Shown here: positions 23,900 to 34,715 of the stretch, in pieces
How positions within the stretch are numbered: position 1 is the first letter of the stretch
Layout: the number at the start of each line of letters is the position of its first letter
Origin: Aegilops tauschii subsp. strangulata
Lineage: Eukaryota > Streptophyta > Magnoliopsida > Poales > Poaceae
Reading direction: 5' to 3'
Assembly: GCF_002575655.3 (NCBI RefSeq)
Contig: NC_053037.3
Location: forward strand, 255,287,135 to 255,351,134
Length of the DNA stretch: 64,000 nt
Notes under the pieces: generated by a model
The model's input: only the letters and a program-made list of their open reading frames with translations
Told to the model about the DNA's origin: nothing
Databases searched by the model: none
Position numbers and translations under genes: made by a program

Positions 23900-25436
23900 T
23901 CCAAACAAAGATATGTGAGTGGGAGAAAGAGAAGAACCAATACCAAATGTACCTTGACCGATGTTGAAAATGGATCAAAGATCACTCCAATGTGTATCAA
24001 GGGAATAGCACAATTGGTACCGTTTCTTGTCGGTTCTCACACCTACACAAGTAAAAGCTTATGGTGGAGCTTGGTTAGGATGGTGGCAATAAATTTGATG
24101 CAATTGTAAGTGAGACTCAATAATGTTGGAAAAGATTCACAAATTTGCAAATGCAACAAGTAGACCAAATGCAAGATATGGTACACGGAAACACACACGC
24201 AAATAGATAAGTGGGGTTGGGCAACCAAGGGTGAGCCAAAATGTGGAATCCACCAAGATGCTCTTGTTGCACAACACTAGAGAGACGCTAGCACCATTGG
24301 CGGATACGAACTTGTGCACAACCTACTAAGCAAGAATGCAACGACTTCTATCCCAAGTATGCTATATGTATGATGTTTCTATGCTTTGATCCAAGATGAT
24401 CGAGTATGACAATCTTAATGTTGTATGATGCTATGGTTCTTGCTTAAGCTCTTTGCTTATCTTTCTCCTTTTGCTTAAAAGCTTGTTTGGCTCTTTGTTG
24501 TTTGAGCTCTTTTCTCATGCAATGCTTAACGAACCAAGATAGCAATTGTGTATGCGAAGACAACTTTTGTGACACAAGAGGTGATACCAAGATATGCAAC
24601 TCAATGATGGTATGTATGCTATGTGAAGTATGAACACTAATGTGCACAAGTCACGTTGCCGGCAATACTCAAAGGCTAGTCTCGATGGGTAAGCTACGCA
24701 AAAGTAAGGCCATGGGATTATCAATGCCAATGCAAGAGAGTATGATGATATCGCTATACCAAGATGATATGAAGGTGAAGGTGATACCAATGTAGCCGTT
24801 CGTAGTAGTCCTTGGCGAAGATGAGCGGTGGTGATGTTGTTGCCGAACCGTACCTAGATAGCCGAAACACAATAGGACACGGAAACCACAACTCAAATTC
24901 TCAAAACAAACGGGTCAAAATTGTCGGAGTTGGTAGCGGGAAAGGCTATGGTGGTGCTATGCGGAAGTGGTGGTGGTATGCAGAAGTGTATGTGGGCACC
25001 GGGACAAAATTGGACGAAAGTTAGGCGGTAAACGGAGTAGAGGATGGAGTTGATGCTGTCACGGGCCGGATGTCCGGGCTGATGGCCGGATGTCCGGGCT
25101 CCAAATCCGAGGATGAACTCGAGGAACTTGATTTTGGGGCGGAAATTGATGATTTCAATGGCAAAATTGGAGAGATTTCGTGGATGGAAGCTGGGAAAAA
25201 TTGGGGGAAAGCTAGATCCACAAGTAACAAAGCAAATCCACGGATCAAATTCAACAAAACATCATCAAACCAACAAATCACAAAAACATTTGGGGCTATT
25301 TTTTGGTGGGGATTTCGAATTTTGGGACAAATCAACAAAACTAGGCTAGAAAACACAACGGGGAGGCTCCGAAATCGTGATCAACGTAGCTCATGATACC
25401 AAGATATCATGAGACAAGCTGGCTCTGATACCAAGA
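23900..25436 (-). other. A3 leader, non-coding
   Basis: About 1.5 kb between the primer site and gag with no convincing gene. It aligns with the A2 leader. Two intact motif copies (CCGGATGTCCGGGCT) lie side by side at about 25068-25105, at the position where A2 has its diverged copies (10188-10232). A second primer-site-like word (TGGTATCATGAGC on the minus strand) lies at about 25389-25401. Confidence 0.78.
25421..25433 (-). other. A3 primer binding site (initiator-Met tRNA)
   Basis: The minus strand reads TGGTATCAGAGCC three bases after the 5' LTR end, matching the usual plant initiator-Met tRNA 3' end complement. It marks the start of the internal region and the priming of minus-strand DNA. 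Confidence 0.9.
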
Positions 25437-26519
25437 TGATGTAGGGTGGAACCCTATATAGTCGATCTTTCACGAAAGGAGCGGATCCCAACTAAGAACA
25501 CGAAGAACACGAGGGGAAACACGAGAGAATCACTCAAACCAACAAGAACAATCAGACATGTGCTAGATCCTCGAAACACAAAGAGAGATACATGATCCAC
25601 GATCAACAAGGGATGATACAAAGGGTAACCGGTTCTTCTCCGTGAGGAGATCTTGATGGGGGCCACCCAAGAGGGGGTCTTGAATCCAACATGGATCGTC
25701 TCCGAAGAGGGGCCGCAGTCTCTCTCGAGGAGGAGATCCGTATGGATGAGGAATGCTCTATCTCACATATGAGCTAAACCAATGCTAACCCTAGAAAGAT
25801 GGAGGAGAAGGAGTATATATAGTCTAGGGGGTCGAAGGGGTACACGGGCCTCGGCCCTTACTGTGGGCAGACAGGGGTGGTCGGATGTCCGGGCGTCGGG
25901 CCGGATGTCCGGGGCTTCAGGAGGGGCCGGATGTCCGGGCTGGGGGGCGGATGTCCGGGCTGGAGGGCAAAACTTCTGGATGTTCTGTAGCGTGGCGCCG
26001 GATGTCCGGGCTTTTGGCCGGATTTCTGGGCTGGACGCCGGATGTCCGGGCTTGAGGGTTCAGCTACTGTAGTTTCTGTCGCGTGGCGCCGGATGTCCGG
26101 GCGAGGGGCCGGATTTCCGGGGCTTTGGGAGGAGCCGGATGTCCGGGCCCTGTAGCACTTCGATGGCTGGGCTGTTGCTGTTGTTGACATCTTCAGGGGC
26201 CGGATGTCCGGGGCCTTGGCCGGATGTCCGGGGCCTGGAAGGTGGACTTGCCTTCTTCCGTTGGTTCTCTTCATCCATGGACTTGGTGGCTTGTCTGTCT
26301 TTACGTGCATCTTCGTGAGGGTCCTCTTGACACCTGATCATGCATAGCATATCGGACTTAGGTAGTAGCCATGTCTCGAGTGGATCATATGTGATATCAC
26401 TAAGGAAAGAAGTCACCTCGTTCTCGAGAGCTCTAGCTCGTGCTCGTGTCATAGGTCCTCTTGGCTCTTGATGAGACGATGGTAGGTCCATGGGGATGAC
26501 CGTAGGATGCTCCGCATCA
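25437..26519 (-). repeat. A3 5' LTR
   Basis: 1083 bp, the partner of 17670-18763. It has TATA at 25814-25821 and twelve motif copies at 25879-26236. The array includes one adjacent pair (GGATGTCCGGGCTGG repeated at about 25926-25960) that the other LTR lacks and misses others it has. The tail-coding frame runs from about 26519 to 26060. Confidence 0.94.
25879..26236 (-). repeat. CCGGATGTCCGGG array in A3 5' LTR
   Basis: Twelve countable copies, mostly exact GGATGTCCGGG, plus GGATTTCTGGG and GGATTTCCGGGG. Against the 3' LTR the flanking words align, but whole copies are present or absent. The array has therefore changed by copy gain or loss since insertion, faster than by point change. Confidence 0.88.
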
Positions 26520-26889
26520 TCTCTCAAAGTCCAATTTAAGAATAACAATTGGTCTTTTTTACTGATGACATTGATGCAAGTACTCAAGGGACCAACCAAT
26601 ACAGTCCTGGATTGTTCTGATTTTTATAAATCCATATAATTTTTATGAATACATTTCATAATTATCCTTTGAAACCTATTAGAAGCCATCTCGGATAAAA
26701 ACTTAAGTTCCATCCCAGTCAAAGAAATTGGTCTATAGTCACCCACCACCTCAGGGGCCAACTTCTTTGGTATGAGAGTGATATATGAGCCATTAATGTT
26801 TTCTAGGGCTACAGTACAATTATGAAAAGCCTCAGCAAGCTCAAAAAAATCTTGACAAATAATGGGCCAACATTTTTTGAAGAACAAAC
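26520..26889 (-). pseudogene. LINE ORF2 piece: start of reverse transcriptase
   Basis: From 26889 down the minus strand reads FFKKCWPIICQDFFELAEAF, then INGSYITLIPKK and VGDYRPISLTG, the conserved entry block of plant L1-type RTs. An in-frame stop follows KNYMDL (26624), and then an LNWTL segment runs up to A3. Upstream it joins …AGFNSL at 34716 across B1. Confidence 0.93.
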
Positions 26890-27806
26890 TGATGAGGACA
26901 TCAATACCATTGTTACACCCACAGCCCCTGCTGCTATACATACTGGACCAATTACTAGAGCTCGCGCACGCCAATTAAATTACCAGGTACTTTCGTTTCT
27001 TGGTAATGATTCTAATGTTCATGAGAATATGATGCTGCCTAAATTGGATACATTTGTTTTGCTTACAAATGAAGGGCCTAGCTTTGAGAAGGATGAACAT
27101 TGGAGGAAGAACAAGCATGGATATGATGGCATGCGCATGGGGGACAAGAAACAGAGTTACAAGTGATGATTTCAGGACGTTGAAACCACCATAATGCGTG
27201 CATGAAGCCTTGGACGAAATATACAAGATGCTACTTCATAACTTTCGTCCAGAGGCTATTCTAGGTGTTGCGTCACCTTATTATTGGGCCAGGCCCATGT
27301 AATTTCGAAATACTTGAGTATAGGCTATTTTTAGAGTCCGTATGTGTGGGGAAACAAGAGATAGGGTTGGTTTCGGACCCCTTCCCTAAGGGCCACGAAA
27401 TTCCCCCTCTTCCTCCATATATACAGCCCTTAGGGCGTCGTTTAGACTTTGGATTTTGTTTAGATTAAAAGTTCGCCATAGCTGCAACTTCGCGTACTTC
27501 GTTTGTGTTCAACGACCAGACAAAGGCGTCACAGAACCCCACCTTGATCAATAAAGCTTTCATCTTATATTTGCAATATCCAGATTGCAATCTCAGTTTC
27601 TTGCTTGTTCTTCGTTTGCTCGCAGGAAACAGACCCTCGTGGTCAGGTTGATCGTGCTCCGGCGTGGTCAATAACCTCTCGGAGTTGGTTTAGCGATTGC
27701 TAAGGCGCGACGTCCTCGCACGTTCGTAGTCGGATCGTCAAAGTCGACTTCCATCAAAGCGATATCCATCATCTCATCGAAAGACGGGACACCTTTGCCT
27801 CTATCA
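26890..27806 (+). repeat. B1 5' LTR
   Basis: 917 bp. The first about 300 bp are homologous to the polyprotein tail coding region ([14 protein letters not shown]..., stop near 27190) but carry several changes, such as CAAGAAACAGAG for CAAGAACGGAG, that break the frame. TATATA is at 27418-27423 and a polyadenylation signal AATAAA at 27550-27555. The U5 ends ACCTTTGCCTCTATCA. Confidence 0.95.
27418..27423 (+). promoter_or_regulatory. TATA box of B1 5' LTR
   Basis: TATATA in CTTCCTCCATATATACAGCC, followed 127 bp later by AATAAA (27550-27555). Both sites are kept in all B LTRs (3' LTR AATAAA at 34459-34464). Transcription would start shortly after TATA, and R would extend past the AATAAA. Confidence 0.7.
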
Positions 27807-28135
27807 AGTGGTATCAGATTTCCAGGTTGCTCGATGAGATTTTACAGTTTTTCGTAGTTTAGATCGAGTCTGTTCTTCATACCTACAGTCCACGAAAAAG
27901 CCACAAAAAAATTAGGGTTAGTTCAGTATATCCGAACCAATCTGAGCCTTTGCATAATCTTTTTAGGGTTTTTGCTTTGTTGAATTTGCGGTTGCATCGT
28001 CGTGTCAAGTTGCTGGTCTTACAGTCTAGTCTTTTAGAGTTTCGAGTTCTGGTCATAAGTTGTCACGCCGCCGCCGCACCATCATCATCGCCTTGCTGTC
28101 TACCACTATTGCTTATCCGTCACCGCTCTGATTCC

Positions 28136-28260
28136 GTATCCATATACCACCACCAATCCGTATCCATATACCACCACCGATCCGTATCCATATACCACCA
28201 CCGCTACCATATACCACCAACGCTGCCATATCCTACCACCATATATCCACCACCAATCCG
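28136..28260 (+). repeat. 24-bp minisatellite in B1 leader
   Basis: Tandem units of TCCGTATCCATATACCACCA plus CCRA/CCGC: three full copies followed by degenerate ATATACCACCA units. B2 has four full copies (49484-49600), and B3 has three (about 63362-63488, minus strand), so copy number varies between otherwise very similar elements. Confidence 0.88.
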
Positions 28261-28407
28261 AGTTCTTTTCATATTCGGTTTGTTTTAGAGATCCATCTAT
28301 TTTCCGTTTCGTGTTTCCTTGCCTGAGTAGGTCTCGGAAAAAAAATTTAGGCCAAAATTTCGGCAACCAAAAATATTTTTTCCCTATCCTATTTTTAGGT
28401 CCCGGAG

Positions 28408-28563
28408 AGTGTTTTGAGACACTCGCCATCATAGTGATTTTTTGTCGCACTTTTTCGTCGTCGCTGCCCTGATTTCCGAAAAATAAATCAAAAATTTTTT
28501 GTGCGCATCCTGTCAGTTTGACCTGGGAAGACTTTTGAGACACTCGCCACTATAGTGATTTTT
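28408..28563 (+). repeat. Duplicated block in B1 leader
   Basis: Two copies, about 120 bp apart, of TTTTGAGACACTCGCCA followed by YATAGTGATTTTT, each preceded by a CTATCCT/CATCCTG...CCTGGG-like lead-in. The same pair occurs in B2 (about 49809-49960) and B3 (minus strand, about 63030-63185). Its conservation suggests a cis-acting role or an old tandem duplication. Confidence 0.75.
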
Positions 28564-28629
28564 CACAAAAAAAATTCCAGAGTGTGCTTTTCCCTTGTTT
28601 ACGTGCAGCGCCGTGATTTTGTTAGTGTT

Positions 28630-28662
28630 CTAGGCTCGCGTCTCTAGCACGGTCTAGCCTAG
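28630..28662 (+). other. Conserved stem-loop candidate in B1 leader
   Basis: CTAGGCT and AGCCTAG form a perfect 7-bp inverted repeat around a 19-base loop. B2 (50058-50090), B3 (62872-62904, minus strand) and the diverged element C (42542-42574) keep both arms exactly. In C the loop differs (TTT for CAC), which is what selection on the stem would give. Possible roles, by analogy with retroviral leaders, are RNA dimerisation or packaging; this is inference. Confidence 0.6.
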
Positions 28663-28979
28663 GACCCGCACAGTACCGTCGTTGAGCGTTTCTTCAACTT
28701 TGCATCTCTAAATTGATTATTGTTGACCCTTTTTGCTACCATATTATAAGCCTTCCCAGCTCCACATACATCTACATCGTGTGTTTGACTCTCCCTGGTA
28801 ATCACTCTATCCAAGCTTTGAGAGTTTTGACTACAACGGTTGCCGATCACCACCTGCTGCTGGGTAAGAACTGGTAAGAATTTGAGATTCGCTTGAAGGT
28901 TTTGTGACACACCACCATCACCACCACTTCCTAGTAGTCTGCAGGATCATATTCTTTTGTGTTTCTATTGCTGCTAACT

Positions 28980-31900
28980 ATGGCAGGATCACAAGCCGAT
29001 GAGACTGATTGGGAGAACATGACGAACAAGGAGTTGCATGATAAATTTCAGCAAATGATGAGTGGCCAGGTGGGAGATGTGCTAAACAGATTTGAAGAGG
29101 CTATGGAGAAGATAGATGCCGTGGAGAAGTCGTTCGAGACAAAGCTGGATAACAAGTTTACTGAATTACTCAAGCGTCTTCCCCAACCACCACCGGCTGC
29201 ACATGTCGCACCTCTACAACAACAACAACCACATCTCCAACGCCGCTTTCCAAATCAAGTGGGACGAGCACAGCGCGTTCCAATTGAGACTGGTCAAAAT
29301 TCGGGTGCCGCTGCACCTACTGTTGATGCTTCTTTGGCTCCTGCTACTGCGGCGGCCGAGGAGGATGTCGATTATGCGGGCGATTATGAGGATGAGGTTG
29401 ATCAAAATCATAACTACGTGCAGCCACCAGCACCACCACCAGCAGGTCGACCTCAGGTATATATTCGCAACGGTAGGCCGGCACCACCACCTCAGGTACG
29501 AGATCATGACCATCTCCCTAAACTGAAATTGAATATTCCACCATTTGAGGGTAGATATGTTCCTGATATATATCTTACTTGGGAGTTAGAAACTGAACAA
29601 CGATTTACATGTTTACAATATCCTGAGGACAGACGTGTTCCTGCTGCTGTTTGTGCTTTCACTAGCTTTGCATGTGTTTGGTGGTCTGAACATTGTAGAT
29701 TATATCCTGTTCTAGCTACTTGGGCTGCTTTGAAAACTGCTATGCGTACTCGTTGGGTTCCACCATATTATCAACGTGAATTACTTCAAAAATTGCAGCG
29801 CTTAAGACAAGGGAAAAATTCTGTAGAAGAATATTATCAGGAATTACAAACTGGCATGATTAGATGTGGTATTGTTGAGGAAAATGAAGCTATGCTTGCA
29901 CGTTTTATGGGTGGATTAAATAAAGAGATTTAGACCATTCTAGAGTATAAGGATTATAATAATATCACTCGTTTATTCCATCTTGCTTGTAAAGTTGAAC
30001 GTGAAGTGCAGGATCGACAGCCATTGGCGCGAACTAACTTTTCTGCAGGTCGACCTTCATCATGGACACCGCGTGCATCTTCTACTTCCACTGCACCAGC
30101 ACCTCCATCAGGTTCCACCTCCAGCCGTGATACAAGAAAGCAGGCACAACCACCACTATCTGCCAAGAGCGCACCTGTCGGGCCTGCACAGAGCTCTTCT
30201 TCTTCCATGGCATCGATAGGGCACACAAGTGATATTATTTGTCGTCGTTGTAAGGGAAGAGGACATTATGCGAGAGAATGCAAATCTCAGCGTGTAATGA
30301 TTGCTACTGAGGATGGTGGGTATGAGTCCGCTAGTGACTATGATGAGGAGACTTTGGCTCTTATTACACATGAAGAACATGGTGGAGATGATTCTGAAAA
30401 TGAGACGCAATACATGGCTCCTGAAGACGCTGACAGGTATGAATGTTTAGTTGCTCAACGTGTTTTGAGTGTGCAGGTCACACAAGCAGAGCAAAATCAG
30501 AGGCATAATTTGTTCCATACAAAGGGAGTTGTGAAGGAACGTTCTGTTCGCGTCATCATAGATGGAGGGAGCTGTAACAACTTGGCTAGCATGGAGATGG
30601 TGGAGAAGCTCTCTCTCACCACAAGACCACATCCACATCCTTACTACATCCAATGGTTCAACAACAGCGGCAAGGTTAAGGTAACACGTACGGTTCGTGT
30701 GCATTTTAGTATCTCTACATATGCTGATTATGTTGATTGTGATGTGGTACCCATGCAAGCATGTTCCTTATTACTTGGTAGACCATGGCAATTTGATAAA
30801 AATTCTGTACACCATGGTAGAAACAATCAGTATACTCTTGTTCATAAGGATAAAAATATTACTTTGCTTCCTATGACTCCTGATTCCATTTTGAAAGATG
30901 ACATTAATAGAGCTAATAAAGCAAAACAGGAGAAAAATAAGAGTGAAAATCAGATTGTGGCAAAAGAATTTGAGCAACAAATGAAACCTAATAATAAACC
31001 ATCTAGTGTTGTTTCTGAAATTAAATTGAAAAGTGCATGTTTACTTGCCACAAAATCTGATATTGATGAGCTAGATTTCAGCAAATCTGTTTGCTATGCT
31101 TTTGTGTGCAAAGAGGCATTATTTTCATTCGAGGACGTGCCTTCCTCTTTGCCCCCTGCTGTCACTAACATTTTGCAGGAGTTCGCTGACGTCTTCCCAC
31201 AAGACGTGCCACCGGGATTACCACCTATTCGAGGGATTGAGCATCAAATTGACTTAATTCCCGGTGCATCGCTACCCAACCGTGCACCATACCGTACCAA
31301 TCCAGAGGAGACGAAGGAGATTATGCGTCAAGTACAGGAGCTGCTCGACAAAGGTTATATACGCGAATCTCTTAGTCCTTGTGCTGTTCCTATTATACTA
31401 GTGCCTAAAAAGGATGGTACGTCGCGTATGTGTGTTGATTGTAGAGGCATTAATAATATTACTATTCGTTATCGTCATCCTATTCCTAGGCTAGATGATA
31501 TGCTTGATGAATTGAGTGGCTCTACAATATTCTCCAAAGTTGATTTGCGTAGTGGATACCATCAAATTCGTATGAAATTGGGAGATGAATGGAAAACTGC
31601 ATTTAAAACTAAATTTGGTTTATATGAGTGGTTAGTCATGCCTTTTGGTTAACTAATGCACCTAGTACTTTCATGAGACTAATGAACAAAGTTTTACGTG
31701 CTTTCATTGGACGATTTGTGGTAGTCTATTTTGATGATATACTGATTTATAGCAAATCTTTGGAAGAACATTTGGAACATTTACGTGCTGTTTTTATTGC
31801 TCTACGTGATGCACGTTTGTCTGGTAACCTTGGGAAGTGCACCTTTTACACCGACCGAGTATCTTTTCTTGGCTATGTTGTTACTCCACAGGGAATTGAA

Positions 31901-34102
31901 GTTGATAAAGCCAAGATTGAAGCTATTGAGAGTTGGCCGCAGCCCAAAACGGTCACACAAGTGCGGAGTTTTCTTGGACTCGCTGGTTTCTATAGGCGTT
32001 TTGTGAGAGATTTTAGCACCATTGCTGCACCTCTCAACGAGCTTACAAAGAAGGATGTGCCTTTTGTTTGGGGTACCGCACAGGAAGAAGCCTTCACGGT
32101 ATTGAAAGATAAGTTGACACATGCTCCTTTACTCCAACTTCCTGATTTTAATAAGACTTTTGAGCTTGAATGTGATGCTAGTGGAATTGGATTAGGAGGT
32201 GTGTTATTACAAGATGGTAAACCTGTTGTATACTTTTCTGAAAAATTGAGTGGGCCTAGACTGAATTATTCTACTTATGATAAAGAACTATATGCTCTTG
32301 TTCGGACTTTAGAAACATGGCAACATTATTTATGGCCCAAAGAATTTGTTATACATTCTGATCATGAATCTTTGAAACATATTAAAAGTCAAGCTAAACT
32401 GAATCGTAGACATGCTAAATGGGTTGAATTCATTGAAACTTTCCCTTATGTCATTAAACACAAGAAGGGTAAAGAAAATGTTATTGCTGATGCATTGTCT
32501 CGTCGCTATACTATGCTTTCACAACTTGACTTCAAAATATTTGGTTTGGAGACCATCAAAGATCAATATGTGCATGATGCTGATTTTAAAGATGTTTTGC
32601 AGAATTGTAAAGAAGGAAGAACCTGGAACAAGTTTGTCGTTAATGATGGATTTGTGTTCCGTGCTAACAAGCTATGCATTCCAGCTAGCTCTCTTCGTCT
32701 TTTGTTGTTGCAGGAGGCGCATGGAGGAGGATTAATGGGACACTTTGGCGTGAAGAAGACGGAGGACGTACTTGCTACACATTTATTTTGGCCAAAGATG
32801 AGACGGGATGTTGAGCGTTTTGTTGCTCGCTGCACTACATGTCAAAAAGCTAAGTCACGACTCAATCCTCATGGTTTATATATGCCTTTGCCTGTACCTA
32901 GTGTTCCTTGGGAGGATATATCTATGGACTTTGTTTTAGGTTTACCTCGAACAAAGAAGGGGAGGGATAGCATATTTGTTGTCGTGGATAGATTCTCAAA
33001 AATGGCACACTTTATACCATGTCATAAAAGCGATGATGTTGTTAATGTTGCTGATTTGTTCTTCCATGAAATTATTCATTTGCATGGTGTGCCAAATACT
33101 ATTGTTTCAGATCGTGATACTAAATTTCTTAGCCACTTTTGGAGATGTTTATGGGCTAAGTTGGGGACTAAACTGCTTTTTAGTACTACTTGTCACCCCC
33201 AAACTGATGGACAAACTGAAGTAGTCAATAGAACATTGTCTACTATGCTTAGGGCTGTTTTGAAGAATAATAAGAAAATGTGGGAAGAATGCTTGCCTCA
33301 TATTGAGTTTGCTTATAATCGTTCATTGCATTCTACTACTAAGATGTGCCCTTTTGAAATTGTGTATGGTTTCCTACCTCGTGCACCTATTGATTTGTTG
33401 CCTCTTCCATCTTCGGAGAAGGTTAATTTTGATGCTAAACAACGTGCTGAATTGATCTTAAAAATGCATGAGTTAACTAAGGAAAACATTGAGCGTATGA
33501 ATGCTAAATATAAACTTGCTGGAGATAAGGGTAGAAAACATGTTGTGTTTGCACCTGGAGATCTTGTTTGGTTACATTTGCGTAAGGATAGATTTCCTGA
33601 TTTGCGCAAATCAAAGCTAATGCCACGTGCTGATGGTCCTTTTAAGGTGTTAGAGAAAATAAATGATAATGCATATAAACTTGAGCTGCCTGCAGATTTT
33701 GGGGTTAGTCCCACTTTTAACATTGCAGATTTGAAGCCTTATTTGGGTGAGGAAGATGAGCTTCCGTCGAGGACGACTTCATTTCAAGAAGGGGAGGATG
33801 ATGAGGACATCAATACCATTGTTACACCCACAGCCCCTGCTGCTATACATACTGGACCAATTACTAGAGCTCGCGCACGCCAATTAAATTACCAGGTACT
33901 TTCGTTTCTTGGTAATGATTCTAATGTTCATGAGAATATGATGCTGCCTAAATTGGATACATTTGTTTTGCTTACAAATGAAGGGCCTAGCTTTGAGAAG
34001 GATGAACATTGGAGCAAGAACAAGCATGGAGATGATGGCATGCGCATGGGGAACAAGAACGGAGTTACAAGTGATGATTTCAGGACGTTGAAGCCACCAT
34101 AA
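28980..34102 (+). pseudogene. gag-pol: B1 gag-pol polyprotein with two lesions
   Basis: Starts MAGSQADETDWEN at 28980. Gag has an acidic/proline-rich linker and the retrotransposon capsid domain. A Gln-to-TAG change at 29931-29933 stops it. The frame resumes with the zinc knuckle [14 protein letters not shown] (30240-30281), the protease motif [13 protein letters not shown] (30552-30590) and RT fingers. One G is missing near 31648 (CCTTTTGGTTAAC against CCTTTTGGGTTAAC in C and B2), shifting the frame just before the RT box YFDD (31727-31738). The 824-codon remainder (31628-34102) holds RNase H ([11 protein letters not shown]), the integrase zinc finger (H...CTTCQ), the DFVLG and SDRDTKF core motifs and [13 protein letters not shown]. 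It then passes through the polypurine tract into the 3' LTR with [10 protein letters not shown] and a stop at 34102. No chromodomain is evident. Confidence 0.95.
33786..33798 (+). other. B1 polypurine tract
   Basis: AAGAAGGGGAGGA immediately before the 3' LTR. It is coding and in frame (Q-E-G-E-D-D-E-D) and identical in B2 (55186-55198) and B3 (57755-57767, minus strand). Confidence 0.85.
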
Positions 34103-34715
34103 TGCGTGCATGAAGCCTTGGACGAAATATACAAGATGCTACTTCATAACTTTCGTCTAGAGGCTATTCTAGGTGCCGCGTCACCTTATTATTGGGCCAG
34201 GCCCATGTAATTTCGAAATACATAAGTATAGGCTGTTTTTAGAGTCCGTATGTGTGGGGAAACAAGAGATAGGGTTGGTTTCGGACCCCTTCCTCAAGGG
34301 CCACGAAATTCCCCCCTCTTCCTCCATATATACAGCCCTTAGGGCGTCGTTTAGACTTTGGGTTTTGTTTGGATTAAAAGTTCGCCATAGCTGCAACTTC
34401 GCGTACTTCGTTTGTGTTCAACGACTAGACAAAGGCGTCACAGAACCCCACCTTGATCAATAAAGCTTTCATCTTATATTCGCAATATCCAGATTGCAAT
34501 CTCAGTTTCTTGCTGGTTCTTCGTTTGCTCGCAGGAAACAGACCCTCGTGGTCAGGTTGATCGTGCTCCGGCGTGGTCAATAACCTCTCGGAGTTGGTTT
34601 AGCGATTGCTAAGGCGCGACGTCCTCGCACGTTCGTAGTCGGATCGTCAAAGTCGACTTCCATCAAAGCGATATCCATCATCTCATCGAAAGACGGGACA
34701 CCTTTGCCTCTATCA
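33799..34715 (+). repeat. B1 3' LTR
   Basis: 917 bp. The first 304 bp are the 3' end of the polyprotein frame (stop TAA at 34100-34102). TATATA near 34327 and AATAAA at 34459-34464 follow. It ends CTCTATCA before the CAAAC duplication. Confidence 0.95.

Larger units (their letters stand above)
17670..26519 (-). mobile_element. A3: complete but inactive Ty3/gypsy element, family A
   Basis: 8850 bp on the minus strand: 5' LTR 25437-26519, a perfect initiator-Met primer site, leader, gag-pol, polypurine tract and 3' LTR 17670-18763. The flanks CTTCT (17665-17669) and TCTCT (26520-26524) look like a degraded 5-bp duplication. Removing the element restores …F(E)KAFDSIEH… in the LINE. The LTR tail and R regions differ from A1/A2, so A3 is a separate subfamily. 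Confidence 0.94.
27807..28979 (+). other. B1 leader with primer site
   Basis: 1.17 kb, non-coding. The primer site is TGGTATCAGA at 27809-27818, a 10-base match to initiator-Met tRNA that then diverges (TTTCC). Further features in order are a 24-bp minisatellite (28136-28260), a duplicated GAGACACTCGCCA block (28408-28563) and a conserved stem-loop (28630-28662). Two GGTAAG words (28863-28879) look like splice donors, and TGCTAAC just before the gag ATG resembles a branch site. The same layout is in B2 (49155-50406) and B3 (62556-63812). Confidence 0.8.
26890..34715 (+). mobile_element. B1: near-complete Ty3/gypsy element, family B
   Basis: 7826 bp, LTRs of 917 bp each (26890-27806 and 33799-34715), TGATGAGGAC...CTCTATCA ends, and an exact 5-bp target-site duplication CAAAC (26885-26889 and 34716-34720). 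The order is primer site, 1.2-kb leader, gag-pol, polypurine tract. By eye the two LTRs differ at roughly 15 positions, so the insertion is recent compared with family A. It entered the LINE between AGFNSL and FFKKCW. Confidence 0.96.

Noticed and set aside
28106..28543. Tyr/Gly/Val-rich frames over the minisatellite (also 62998-63519 and 63293-63559)
   Set aside because: They are translations of the tandem repeat and adjoining leader, with no start context or domain; copy number differs between elements.
29116..29526. 136-codon frame (and antisense partners) overlapping B1 gag, repeated at 50543 and 62009
   Set aside because: It overlaps the real gag in another frame. Its conservation among B copies only reflects the near-identity of the elements.
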